In this document: positions 11,910 through 20,592 of the stretch, piece after piece | Layout of the letters: each line of letters opens with the position of its first letter | How positions within the stretch are numbered: the stretch's first letter is position 1 | Origin: Enoplolaimus lenunculus | Lineage: Eukaryota; Nematoda; Enoplea; Enoplida; Thoracostomopsidae | DNA length: 64,000 nucleotides | Assembly (NCBI GenBank): GCA_030248215.1 | Contig: JASANG010001660.1 | Location: 248,001 to 312,000 of the forward strand | Direction of reading: 5' to 3' | Position numbers and translations under genes: made by a program | Notes under the pieces: model-generated | What the model saw: the letters and a program-made list of their open reading frames with translations, nothing else | What the model was told of the DNA's origin: nothing | Database searches by the model: none

Positions 11910-12282
11910 ATACCCACGTAAAATAAAATCCTGGCTACGCCCGTGACAGTGCTGTCAAAACGTAATATCTCTAAATTCAAATACTAAAAACGTATGTATA
12001 AATTTTGAACAAGTGAGCACTGATGAAGGTTTATATGCTTAATTTTGATATGGTTCACTAGAAAAGTGATAAACTGAGACTTAGAACTGTTTCAAACATT
12101 GGGTATTGAAAGAAACACGGAACTAATGTGATATAGAAATGGGATCCATCCTCATTTACAAGACGACATAAAACTAAAGTTTTCGGCTAGAATTTCGAAC
12201 ATCTGAATATTTCAAGTGTTACTAAATTTAAGTTTAATGCGAACCATAAATAGTTTTTATGGATCGGTTATACATCCTAGAC

Positions 12283-13358
12283 GGCGTTTGCACTAAAATA
12301 TTTGGATTTTGAAAATTTTTTTGCATATTTCGACTTCTCATGGCCTCCCCTGATCATTCCACACCAAATTTGAATTTTTGAAAAATTCGATTTTTAATGG
12401 TTCCAAGATCCTCTCTTGGGGATAATTTGTCTAACCTTTTAAAAAAATAATTTTGGGTCCCAAGTAAGGACCTCGGGACCTTAAAAATTGAATTTTTAAG
12501 GGCGTGGAATAATTAGGGTGTAGGTGGCAGTGCTACTCTCAAAAATATTTCAAACTAAAAACTAAAACACCAAAACTAAAACCAAACCCAAACCACGCCT
12601 TAAGGGAGTCCCTGAATCCACCTAGTCTCTCTTTAAACTTAAGTTAGTCTTACGCGTTGCTAGGAAGGGTGAAAATGGTAACAGAGGTGCGTGGCGGCTG
12701 TGCCGCAATGTTAGTTCAATTTGGACAATGCGAGGCCATTTTAAATAGTGTTTTATAAGTGTGCAGGCTTATTCCGCGTAATCACTTATCTAGTCAACAC
12801 AGGGTCCTGACATATTGTTGTTGCTGAAACAGAATGGCTTTATTTTGCCATTGCATTTCCGGAGATCGCAAGCCGGTAGGTATGCAAATTAACCAACTAC
12901 GGGGGATGCGGTAGCCAGCCCACAAAATCATTCTAGTACTTGGCAATGTCAAAATCGGTGTGTTTTTTGTATTCTTACAGTTTTGCGGATTTAAGTGCGA
13001 AGTTTAGTGATCTATTGGAGTTTGTGCGGTACTGGTTTGCGAGCGGAATTAAGTTAGGTATAAACTGATTTAAGTCACGGAAGCTCATTCTGAGCATATG
13101 GTGAACCGGCAGATAAGTTATTTGAGCCAAGGCGCACAGAGTGTGCTTTAATATACAGTGTTTGGGGGGATAAAAGGGGAAAACGATTACGTTACTGAAC
13201 CAGAGCGATATAGCGTCATTGAAATGCGGACTAAAAGCTCGGAATCGTTGATTTTGGATATTAAGTACAAGAAAGCGCGAACTATTCACATAGGGGAGGC
13301 CTTAAGAAGTCGAAATATGCAAAAATTTTCAAAATCCAAATACTTTTGTGCAAACGCC
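12283..13358. mobile_element. 1.08-kb TIR element (family H)
   Basis: Inverted ends of about 68 bp: the left begins GGCGTTTGCACTAAAATATT and includes GCATATTTCGACTTCTCATG; the right is the reverse complement, ending AAATACTTTTGTGCAAACGC. The interior has no credible coding frame and no recognised transposase. It is a non-autonomous DNA transposon of unknown superfamily. Long ends would fit a Mutator-like element, but no 9-11 bp target duplication is visible. Confidence 0.75.
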
Positions 13359-14393
13359 ATGATTGACTGAAAATATATCAAACATAAGCAAATACACTAC
13401 CCCTTTGAGAAAACTTCAATCTATTATAATCAAGATTTATAGATCACTGCAGTAGATGTCAGTTTCCTGAGGGGTTTGTAGCAAATAGTAATGTCGCCAG
13501 GATTTTACTGTGAAGGCATAACATTAAAAAAGAATTTCCGATGTTTCCGTCCGAGACGTAGATTTTGTTAAGGCCCTATAATAAATTGCCGATTCGCAAC
13601 TTTGGAGTATATATTTCGAAAGTATATATTTTATCATACATTTTTTGTGTTAAAATATCTTTATTATCCTCTTAAACAAAAGAATATTATGTTTATATCC
13701 CGTGTTGTGCAAAGTTATCATTAGTAATGCCTACCCTGAATAGCGTTACATATAGACAAAATATCGATTTAGGTTACGTAATACTGAGCATTTCAGTTAA
13801 CATCAAACAGGGCCCAGTATCCGCGCCGTTCCAAAACCAGTTGTTAATTGTCCGGTAGCTGTAGTAGTACTGTGTCTAAATTGAATTATTAATAATTTGC
13901 CAGTAACATAGAGGTTTAGTATCAATATAAAAAAATGTATGCAAAATCGTAAATTAAATTCAGTCTCAAGTCACGTATCTGCGACTAAATGATAAACTGA
14001 CAATCGTTATAACAGCGGTTCAAATTTGCCTTAAAACCTACATTCGGTATATTTATATGTATGCACGCGTCACTACCAGATGCTTATATGCCTTTAAGGC
14101 CATTAAGACGATGCTGCTATAAAGCTGGTGCGGTGGGCAGAGAAAGTATGTGAGTCGGAAACGAGAAATATTTCATATTTTAGACGCTCTGGACAGATAA
14201 AGCTTGAACCCGTCGTTCAGAGACTCGTTGTGTGTAGGTATAGCATGAGCGGTCTCATAAAAGAAAAAAATTAATAACCGCCTTGGGTTGGAATCGCGAA
14301 TGAAATCAGAGAAGTGCTCAGAAAAGCAAGCACCATCTAAATTTTATGGTATGGAAAATTGACATTCTGAAAATCACCATCAACGCTTTATAT
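13359..14393. other. Gene-free stretch
   Basis: AT-rich sequence. No exon, repeat family or structured element could be supported. Confidence 0.45.
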
Positions 14394-14592
14394 TTATCGG
14401 TTATTTGAGACTTCTAAAGCCGTCGTCGGCGGTTCGGCCGCGCCGGCCATTGCTGGCGCATTTTTGCCAGGTAAACGAACCGAAACATTGCTAGACAAAA
14501 GATCTAAAGTGAGAACGCATACCGGACAAAACATCGATGCAAACAGCTGCATGCGATTTGTAATATTAGTCGTTAACCCGTTGGTTACCATT
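14394..14592 (-). CDS. Candidate terminal exon, unknown protein
   Basis: On the minus strand an acceptor-like ACATGTTTTAG is followed by an open frame of about 65 codons ending in TAA at 14394. It begins MVTNGLTTNITNRMQLF, has a hydrophobic cysteine-containing stretch (LFASMFCPVCVLTLDLL) and ends NAPAMAGAAEPPTTALEV. The last 75 bp are markedly richer in GC than the surroundings, as coding DNA here tends to be. The plus strand is also open over the same GC-rich patch (VVGGSAAPAIAGAF), so the strand is not certain. No family was recognised and no partner exon found. Confidence 0.28.
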
Positions 14593-14850
14593 CTAAAACA
14601 TGTAAGTATTAATCTTGTCTCTCAGATCCAATTTCAGTCAGGATTTAATCGCAACCTTTCAGGCAAGAGGCGTTTCACATCACCAGTGTCTCCTATAGGA
14701 GCATTGCGCTGCAGTCCGATTGCGCTCTCACGTCTTGCCGAGATTTAAACTGCAAATACGCGTAGGTGTTAAATGCAGTGCATTGTGTAATTTACTGATA
14801 CGTGTTGCTAAAGTTGTTCACTGTCTACACTACGTGAGAATAGGTTATAA

Positions 14851-14987
14851 CAGGCCCTTACCAACTCACCTTGCTAGTGGGGTTGAACACTTTTCAGGAA
14901 GGTCATAAAAGGGTTTTCGATAACTCACAGGCAAGGTCGAAAACTTTCTATGAAACCCCCTTTTTCCAAGGGGGAGCTACGGTCCCG
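14851..14987. mobile_element. hAT-like MITE with 8-bp target duplication (family E)
   Basis: The 137-bp element starts CAGGCCCTTACC and ends AGCTACGGTCCCG. A perfect 8-bp duplication, GGTTATAA, lies at 14843-14850 and 14988-14995. With the GGATCTGC pair at 11453/11607 this is the second clean 8-bp duplication for the family. Confidence 0.8.
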
Positions 14988-15027
14988 GGTTATAAACAGC
15001 AATTGAAAAAATTTTCCATAAAACATG

Positions 15028-15477
15028 TACTGTAGCGAGCCGAATAAGAGGGGGAGGGACTGATATTTATTTGGCCTCTCCAGAGGTACGCCCCTTGTTA
15101 TTCGGTCATGGACTGATATGTATTTTTAACCCACGCTCCGCCACCCTTTGTTACTGATGTATATCCGGTACTGCGACTATCCGTTGAATTAAACTTTATT
15201 TGCCTTGCGTCAATAGCTTGAGCGATCGTGCAAGGTTATACTTAGGAATGTACTTTCAAAATTTAAGTACGCCTTAAAGGTTCGAACACAATTTTATTTG
15301 TTCCTGGAGTCATTTATGCACAATAAGGAATAACTGACCTTCATGGACTCTAATTAGGATTTAGAGACTCTATCCGCTTTTGGACACTTATTAGGGATAC
15401 GGACTCCTATTGATTGGGACTAAAAATGGGGACCCCCTCTTATTTCCCCACAGCCTCTTATTCGGGTCACTACAGTA
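15028..15477. mobile_element. TIR element, full copy (family D)
   Basis: A 450-bp non-coding element with ends TACTGTAGCGAGCCGAATAA and TTATTCGGGTCACTACAGTA. The interior contains blocks shared with the copies at 57379 and 61238: TCCTATTGATTGGGACT, TTGAATTAAACTTTATTTGC and GCAAGGTTATACTTAGGAAT. No transposase is encoded. The superfamily is not clear from the ends. Confidence 0.75.
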
Positions 15478-15663
15478 GCCTCAATTTACAGACATCAGTA
15501 TTTTATGATACGAATAAACTTAGCTAACGGCTGGGGCTTGAGCTTGGGCATAAGCTTGGGTTTAGGCTTCAGCTTTAAAGATTGTCAACAAAGTGTGCAA
15601 ATGCCAAACATTTTATTAAAACACACGTCGTCATCATCATCATCATTTGCGTAACCCATAGGG

Positions 15664-15830
15664 TCATTTGCAGCTCGCGATTTTATCAACCAATAACATA
15701 AAGCCACTTCTGTCCATAGCCAATTGTCGAAAAATAGTCAGATAGTCACGTTTGAAAACAGCCGCATTTCGGTTTACGATATCACGGACACGGTAGACGA
15801 ACGGTTTCCATACGCGCGACATGCCCGAAC
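15664..15830 (-). CDS. LINE C-terminal segment in shifted frame
   Basis: After the motif RRLYWFGHVARM the family's C-terminal tail is found one frame away: MSRVWKPFVYRVRDIVNRN, then RQLAMDRSGFMLLVDKIASC, ending at a TGA at 15664. The pattern of a tryptophan, then A-DR-x-x and a hydrophobic end, is the usual close of RTE-type polyproteins. The break lies near 15800-15820. The simple-repeat tail follows within about 35 bp. Confidence 0.65.
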
Positions 15831-17470
15831 CAATATAGCCGCCGCTTGAGGATCGACTCCGAAACGGTTTCCTTGATGCCCATTTGTCTGCGAACTTCGA
15901 CGTTTGTAACGTGGTCGCGGTAGGAGACGTGCAGTATCCAGCGCAGCATTCGGTGGTTGAAGGCATCTAGTCGCCGCTCGTGGTTAGCCTTGATCGGCCA
16001 CGTTTCACAGGCATAGAGGAGCACCGGTCGAACACAGGCCATGTAGATCCGGCGTTTCAGCTGTTTTGACAAGTTCCGGTTTCCCCACACAGCTTTCAGC
16101 ACCAGCATGGCGTTGTACGCCTTTGCTATTCTGGTGCGGATTTCGGTAGACCCATCGCCGGAAGAGGATATGGAGCTGCCAAAGTAGGTGAAGTCGTCCA
16201 CCACTTCAATGGTTTCTCTGGCGATGCTTATTTTCGGTCTTGTTTCGGTGCCACAGCACAGGATCTTCGTCTTCGCCGTACTGATCACGAGGCCGATGCG
16301 CTTCGCGTTCTCATCCAGCCGATCTAACATTCTCTGGAGCTGCTCTGGGCTTTCAGCGAGCACGGCTATGTCGTCCGCAAACGTCAGGTCGGACAGGACG
16401 GAGCTGTCATCGGTTTCGCTACCCATCAGGACCCCGTCATCGTTGTCATCGAACGACACTTTGAGCAACCAATCCACGCACCAGTTGAAGAGAATGGGTG
16501 AAGAGATGCCTCCCTGACGCACACCGGTGTGGATCTCGAAGGTGTCGGTCGCGGTACCGTATACCCCTACACGGCATTTCGTCGATCGGTAGAGGGCCCG
16601 GAACATCGATATAATCTTCTGCGGGACTCCACAAGCCGCCATTATCAGCCACAGGCTATCTCTATCGATGCTATCGAAGGCTGCTGCGAAATCGACGAAG
16701 CCAATAAATGTTGCTTGCCCGAATTCGTTCCGGGTTTCGATTACTTGGCGCAGGGTGAAAATCTGGTCGGCACAGCTTCTTCCAGCCCGGAACCCAGCTT
16801 GGTTCTCACGGGTAAGCGGGTCGCGCCATTGCTTGATGCGGTCAATCAGGACTGCTTCTAGAATCTTGGACGCGATGTCGAGGAGGCTGATTCCCCGGTA
16901 GTTCTTACACATGCTCTTATCGCCCTTCTTGAACAGCGGGACAACTTCGGCGATCTCCCAGTCGGATGGTATCGACTCGCTGCGCCATATAGTTTCGAAA
17001 AGGGACACCAGGTCAGTGGCGACTGGCTCACCACCGTAGTTGTAGGCTTCGGGCGGTAGACCATCTTCTCCACCTGCTCTTCCTGATCTGGTCGATCTGA
17101 TTGCCTTCTTGACGTCCTCCAGACTAGGCGGCTCCACGCGAATGCAGGTGGCGGGGATCGGGGTGCCAAGGTCTTCGGCGGACAGTGGGTTTGCTGGGCT
17201 TGGTCGGTTAAGCAACTCCTTGAAGTGATCAGCCCATCTGTCTAGCTTCGCTTGCTTCCCATCAATCAAAATGCCGTTTCGGTCTTTCAGCGTCGGGGGG
17301 GCACAGCCTTTCTTGTTCAGGGACTTGACCATCTGGAACAGCTTTCGCGAATCACCGACCCTGTTTGCTTGCTCTGCATCGACAACGAATCGGGTCCACA
17401 TGACTTCACGGTCGCCAGCAACTGCTCGTCTGACTGCATTTCGTAGTCTATTGCACTTTGGCTGACTTCT
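15782..17470 (-). CDS. LINE reverse transcriptase region
   Basis: The frame opens just below 17470 with CNRLRNAVRRAVAGDREVMW and stays open to 15782. Reverse transcriptase blocks are in order: VPLFKKGDKSMCKNYRGISL, NQAGFRAGRSCADQIFTLRQ, FVDFAAAFDSIDRDSLW (catalytic Asp), GVRQGGISSPILFN, and LTFADDIAVLAES with the FADD catalytic motif. After that comes FTYFGSSISSSGDG and the C-terminal RPVLLYACETWPIK and RRLYWFGHVARM motifs typical of RTE-like elements. The last part of the protein continues in another frame (see 15664-15830). Apart from the two shifts the enzyme looks whole. Confidence 0.88.
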   Translation of the reverse strand, partial: RSQPKCNRLRNAVRRAVAGDREVMWTRFVVDAEQANRVGDSRKLFQMVKSLNKKGCAPPTLKDRNGILIDGKQAKLDRWADHFKELLNRPSPANPLSAEDLGTPIPATCIRVEPPSLEDVKKAIRSTRSGRAGGEDGLPPEAYNYGGEPVATDLVSLFETIWRSESIPSDWEIAEVVPLFKKGDKSMCKNYRGISLLDIASKILEAVLIDRIKQWRDPLTRENQAGFRAGRSCADQIFTLRQVIETRNEFGQATFIGFVDFAAAFDSIDRDSLWLIMAACGVPQKIISMFRALYRSTKCRVGVYGTATDTFEIHTGVRQGGISSPILFNWCVDWLLKVSFDDNDDGVLMGSETDDSSVLSDLTFADDIAVLAESPEQLQRMLDRLDENAKRIGLVISTAKTKILCCGTETRPKISIARETIEVVDDFTYFGSSISSSGDGSTEIRTRIAKAYNAMLVLKAVWGNRNLSKQLKRRIYMACVRPVLLYACETWPIKANHERRLDAFNHRMLRWILHVSYRDHVTNVEVRRQMGIKETVSESILKRRLYWFGHVARMETVRLPCP

Positions 17471-18756
17471 TCACTGGTCCAGCAGTGATATCGTTTCGTT
17501 TGAGATCCAACCAGACCGGTTGATGCGGCGGACACCGAGCGTCTCTCGGAACAGGCCTGGTTCAGGTTTGTGGCCATGAGTGCGCACCTCTGCTCCACAT
17601 CTGCATCAGCATCGTGGGCGGTTCCGACACGGACATAGGTCTGCCGGAAATCTTCTCCCGTTTCCACGACCTTGAAACGATCGACATCGTATCGCTTCTT
17701 CATCGGGCGGGATTTGGACGCGGAGAAGCGAATCCTCACACGGCATCGGACAAGACCATGGTCGGAGCTCCATTCGTTGCCCCGGAACGTTCTGCTGTCC
17801 AGCACTGAGGTTCTCCATCGGTCACGCACCAGGCTGAAGTCGATTTGGTTCTCGGCATTCCCGGCATTAGACATCCAGGTGGCAAGATGGCGGCGCTTGT
17901 GCTTGAATCCCGTATTCGTGGCGAACAGCCGTTGTTGACCAATCAACGAGACTAGCCGATCTCCATTGTTGTTTCTGGTGCCCAGGCTGAACGGGCCCAG
18001 CATGCTGCCTTCACATGGTTGTCGCGGACCGAGTTGGGCATTCCAGTCGCCGGCGACGATCAGGAAGTCAGACTTGGCAACGCCGGCTAGTGCAGTGTCG
18101 ACTTCACTGTAGAACTGATCTTTCACGGCGTCTGTGGAGCCTTCTGTAGGAGCGTAGACGGACACAATGCACAGGTTAAAGGGACGGCACTTGACACGGA
18201 TGCGCATCACTCGGGGGCTAATAAAGTCGCACGCGTTGACGCAACTTGCCAACGATTGTTCTAGGGCGATCCCCACCCCATGATTTCCGCTTCCATCGGA
18301 CGGGCCTGACCAGTACAAGGTGTAGCTCTTCTTTGGCAGGTCTTCGTTCGCTTTTTCTTCATCACGGCAGACGATGCATTTCCATGCGGCAGCAGAGGCA
18401 CGGGCAGTGCGTATACAGTCGAAACCAGCACATGTGTAGTGACTCCAAAGTCCACACTTCGTACAACCAATTGAGCCACGAGTTGCATTACCCAAACAAA
18501 CTGTACACGGATAACGAAAGTTACTGTCGGTGAAACGTTGGCGGCGATTGTCAGTTTTAAAATATGGTAACATCGGTTTGCAACCACTGTCAGGAAAACG
18601 AGTTTCTGATAAGCAAGCAATGTTAATGTCATGTCGGGAAAGAGTACGTGAAACAATATCAGTAGCGCCAGACGGTAATAAAGTTCGCACATTCCACGAA
18701 GCAATACGTAATTCTTGGCGACGATGAAAGTTAAAGCGGTACGGTTGAAAAGACAT
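17317..18756 (-). CDS. LINE endonuclease region with inserted PHD finger
   Basis: This frame starts at an ATG (MSFQPYRFNFHRRQ) and runs 479 codons. Endonuclease signatures are in order: RIASWNVRTL (about residue 17), CLSETRFPDSG (49), HGVGIAL (159), then VSVYAPTEGS, VAGDWNAQLG and SSDHGLVRCRV. These carry the conserved Asn, Glu, Asp and Asp-His residues of the APE-like fold. Between the second and third motifs, where related elements have a short loop, residues about 61-143 are extra and contain a C4HC3 zinc finger. The frame stays open to 17317, but homology to the linker shifts to the reverse transcriptase frame near 17470. The enzyme would nick target DNA to prime reverse transcription. 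Confidence 0.8.
   Translation of the reverse strand: MSFQPYRFNFHRRQELRIASWNVRTLLPSGATDIVSRTLSRHDINIACLSETRFPDSGCKPMLPYFKTDNRRQRFTDSNFRYPCTVCLGNATRGSIGCTKCGLWSHYTCAGFDCIRTARASAAAWKCIVCRDEEKANEDLPKKSYTLYWSGPSDGSGNHGVGIALEQSLASCVNACDFISPRVMRIRVKCRPFNLCIVSVYAPTEGSTDAVKDQFYSEVDTALAGVAKSDFLIVAGDWNAQLGPRQPCEGSMLGPFSLGTRNNNGDRLVSLIGQQRLFATNTGFKHKRRHLATWMSNAGNAENQIDFSLVRDRWRTSVLDSRTFRGNEWSSDHGLVRCRVRIRFSASKSRPMKKRYDVDRFKVVETGEDFRQTYVRVGTAHDADADVEQRCALMATNLNQACSERRSVSAASTGLVGSQTKRYHCWTSEEVSQSAIDYEMQSDEQLLATVKSCGPDSLSMQSKQTGSVIRESCSRWSSP
18367..18507 (-). other. PHD-type zinc finger within LINE endonuclease
   Basis: Residues 84-130 of the endonuclease frame have the spacing C-x2-C-x10-C-x2-C-x4-H-x2-C-x17-C-x2-C. 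The eight ligands are C84, C87, C98, C101, H106, C109, C127 and C130, with the tryptophan two residues before the seventh ligand (AAWKCIVC) that marks PHD fingers. The core reads GCTKCGLWSHYTCAGFD. PHD fingers commonly bind histone H3 tails; any chromatin-targeting role here is inference. Confidence 0.8.
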
Positions 18757-19759
18757 CTTTAAACGTTAATCTAGCGTAGCAGAAGAAATAAGTTCGTGAT
18801 CGATCAAATCAATAACGCGAGTAACAACGATAAAGTTTCAGTCACTGGTTATCGGAGCCAATGACCTAGCAGACGTTCAGACAATTCAACCATGTATAAT
18901 GAAGAATTTGTATAACGTATTCAGTGCTGATGCTAGCACCCCGCTTATGCTCTAGAGGATGGCGTCCGAGGCTTAGGGTTCTCACCCCCGAATGACTCAG
19001 TAAATATTTGTTTACACTCGCACAAAATTGGTCTAAATTCTGACCTTTTCAATTCTTTCAGATACGCTAAACATTTAATATGTAGGTGTGCGTAAAATAT
19101 GTTTGAGTAGATTAATAATTAAATTACATTTTCTCCTGAATCTGATCTTCACGAAGGCCACAGGGGCCATGGTGAACGACAAGAGAGACCCTGGTGGATA
19201 ACATAAGGCCGTAATGAAATCATTAATGAAAAGTTTGGGGGCCTAATTGAATCTTATGACGGCTTCTGTGGCCCGCATTGGGGGCCTGTGACGCGTAGCG
19301 TAGACCCTAACTGTATCACTTATTCACATATCAATGATATGTATAACCTATTATATGACCAGTAAAAACTTTGAAGATACCGGCAGCATATTAACTGTAG
19401 TTAATGTGTTAAAAACCATTGATTGTAAAATTTAAAATCTATTCACCCTGGGTACGAGCACAGTTTCCACGGTCGACATTCGAATAGTATTGCTAAATTC
19501 AAATTTTGAATGCATGTTACGTCATCTTGGTTAACTTCAGACCAACTTCTAAAATAGGCAATTTACATTTGATAAACCTTTACAGATCAAATCTTGGTAG
19601 TGGAGAACGAAGAATCACGGGGAGTGCTTTTAAAAAGGCTTGCTAGAAACTGGTTCCCTAAACACACTTCATAAACTTGCAATCACGGTGCAACCGAAAT
19701 TTAAAAATACCGGAATATGTTCGTACTCATTATTAATATATACAGTTAGATTGTAACAT
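18757..19759. other. LINE 5' flank and gene-free stretch
   Basis: Positions 18757-18900 may be LINE leader, because they have a similar moderate GC content. The block 19120-19310 is slightly GC-richer (GGCCACAGGGGCCATGGTG), with inverted GGCCACAG/CTGTGGCC halves near 19158 and 19265 that suggest a small decayed foldback unit. No exon is seen. Confidence 0.4.
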
Positions 19760-20080
19760 TCATCGAAGAATTTCAACTTTAACTCTTGACAAATGCAACA
19801 CTGAAAAGACCAGAAATCCAACGAAATTTGCCGCAATTAATACGTGAACCGAATTGTGAAAAACAATAGATTTTCTTTTCGGAGGCCGATTTTCGGTAAC
19901 ATCCGGTTTGCAATATATGGAAAAATCTGACAATTTTTGCATTTTACATAAGATTACATTTTGTGATATTGAGGTCACTATAACATAGCTATAGCACGTA
20001 TCGCCAGCTGGTGATAATTTTGTAAGCGAACAAACGTCGTGGTTAAAAAACTTCGCTGAGGTGTCATTTAGAAATCGCAT
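19760..20080 (-). CDS. Hypothetical small membrane protein
   Basis: A 106-codon frame from a true ATG (MRFLNDTSAKFFNHDVCSL) to TGA at 19760. It has four cysteines in the first two thirds, a basic patch (NRPPKRKSIVF) and a C-terminal hydrophobic helix of about 20 residues (HVLIAANFVGFLVFSVLHL), followed by a short basic end. This is the layout of a tail-anchored or type I membrane protein. It is long for AT-rich non-coding DNA and does not overlap any recognised repeat, but no homologue, promoter or poly(A) signal was identified. It might instead be the last exon of a spliced gene or a chance frame. Confidence 0.35.
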   Translation of the reverse strand: MRFLNDTSAKFFNHDVCSLTKLSPAGDTCYSYVIVTSISQNVILCKMQKLSDFSIYCKPDVTENRPPKRKSIVFHNSVHVLIAANFVGFLVFSVLHLSRVKVEILR

Positions 20081-20334
20081 AAATATAATACTCTTTTCGG
20101 GTATTTATTAGAGCTACAATAGTTTTTTGGTTAATAAAAATGTTCATTTAATTAATAGCGTTTTGCTGCACTGGCGATTCAATTTAGAACGTATTTTCCT
20201 TACAAAATGAATGGTAATGTACCACACAGGAAAAGCGTTTAGAAAAGTGTTTTAACGATTCTGACACAAAATTGAACATTTAGAAATCGTGACATAAATA
20301 AAACACAATTTTAAACGAGCGCAGCGAAACGCTA

Positions 20335-20592
20335 TTAACCTTTTCTCACATGAATGTTTTCTATTTCGCCTGAGACCTACTTTTATGCTAGGATTCGAAC
20401 TCCAGTGACCGGAGTGGGAGGCGTATACCATCACCGCTTAGCTATAGGAGCTTGACGCTCGAGCCCGGTCTTGTGGTGATTTAGTACTATGTATACGCGT
20501 TGCAATTGTTAAACACGGTGCGATATATATTATTTAACGTATATACACTGCGCTGAGTTGCCTATAGGCAACTCAATGTGAGAAGGGGTTAA
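20335..20592 (-). mobile_element. piggyBac-like MITE with tRNA-derived core (family C)
   Basis: 258 bp, beginning TTAACCTTTTCTCACATGAA and ending CAATGTGAGAAGGGGTTAA. On the minus strand the core contains TAGCTAAGCGG (A box) and GTTCGAATCC (B box). The palindrome GAGTTGCCTATAGGCAACTC lies near the right end. Compared with the copy at 41163 it lacks a short block (GAGGGGGCTCTCAC) after the tRNA-like 5' part. Confidence 0.75.

Larger units (their letters stand above)
15628..18756 (-). mobile_element. RTE-like LINE, near full length
   Basis: A 3.1-kb non-LTR retrotransposon read on the minus strand: an apurinic-type endonuclease, then a reverse transcriptase, then a short C-terminal segment, a very short 3' untranslated part, and an ATG trinucleotide run (15634-15648) as the tail. 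RTE-clade LINEs are of this size and end in short simple repeats instead of poly(A). The coding region is broken by two apparent frameshifts, one near 17470 between endonuclease and reverse transcriptase and one near 15800 close to the end. No internal stop was seen apart from those caused by the shifts, so the copy is young. The 5' limit is set at the first methionine, and the true 5' end probably lies a little further right (up to about 18900). An unusual PHD finger sits in the endonuclease. Confidence 0.85.

Noticed and set aside
12975-13289. 104-codon minus-strand open frame
   Set aside because: It lies inside the family H inverted-repeat element, has no ATG start and shows no family signal.
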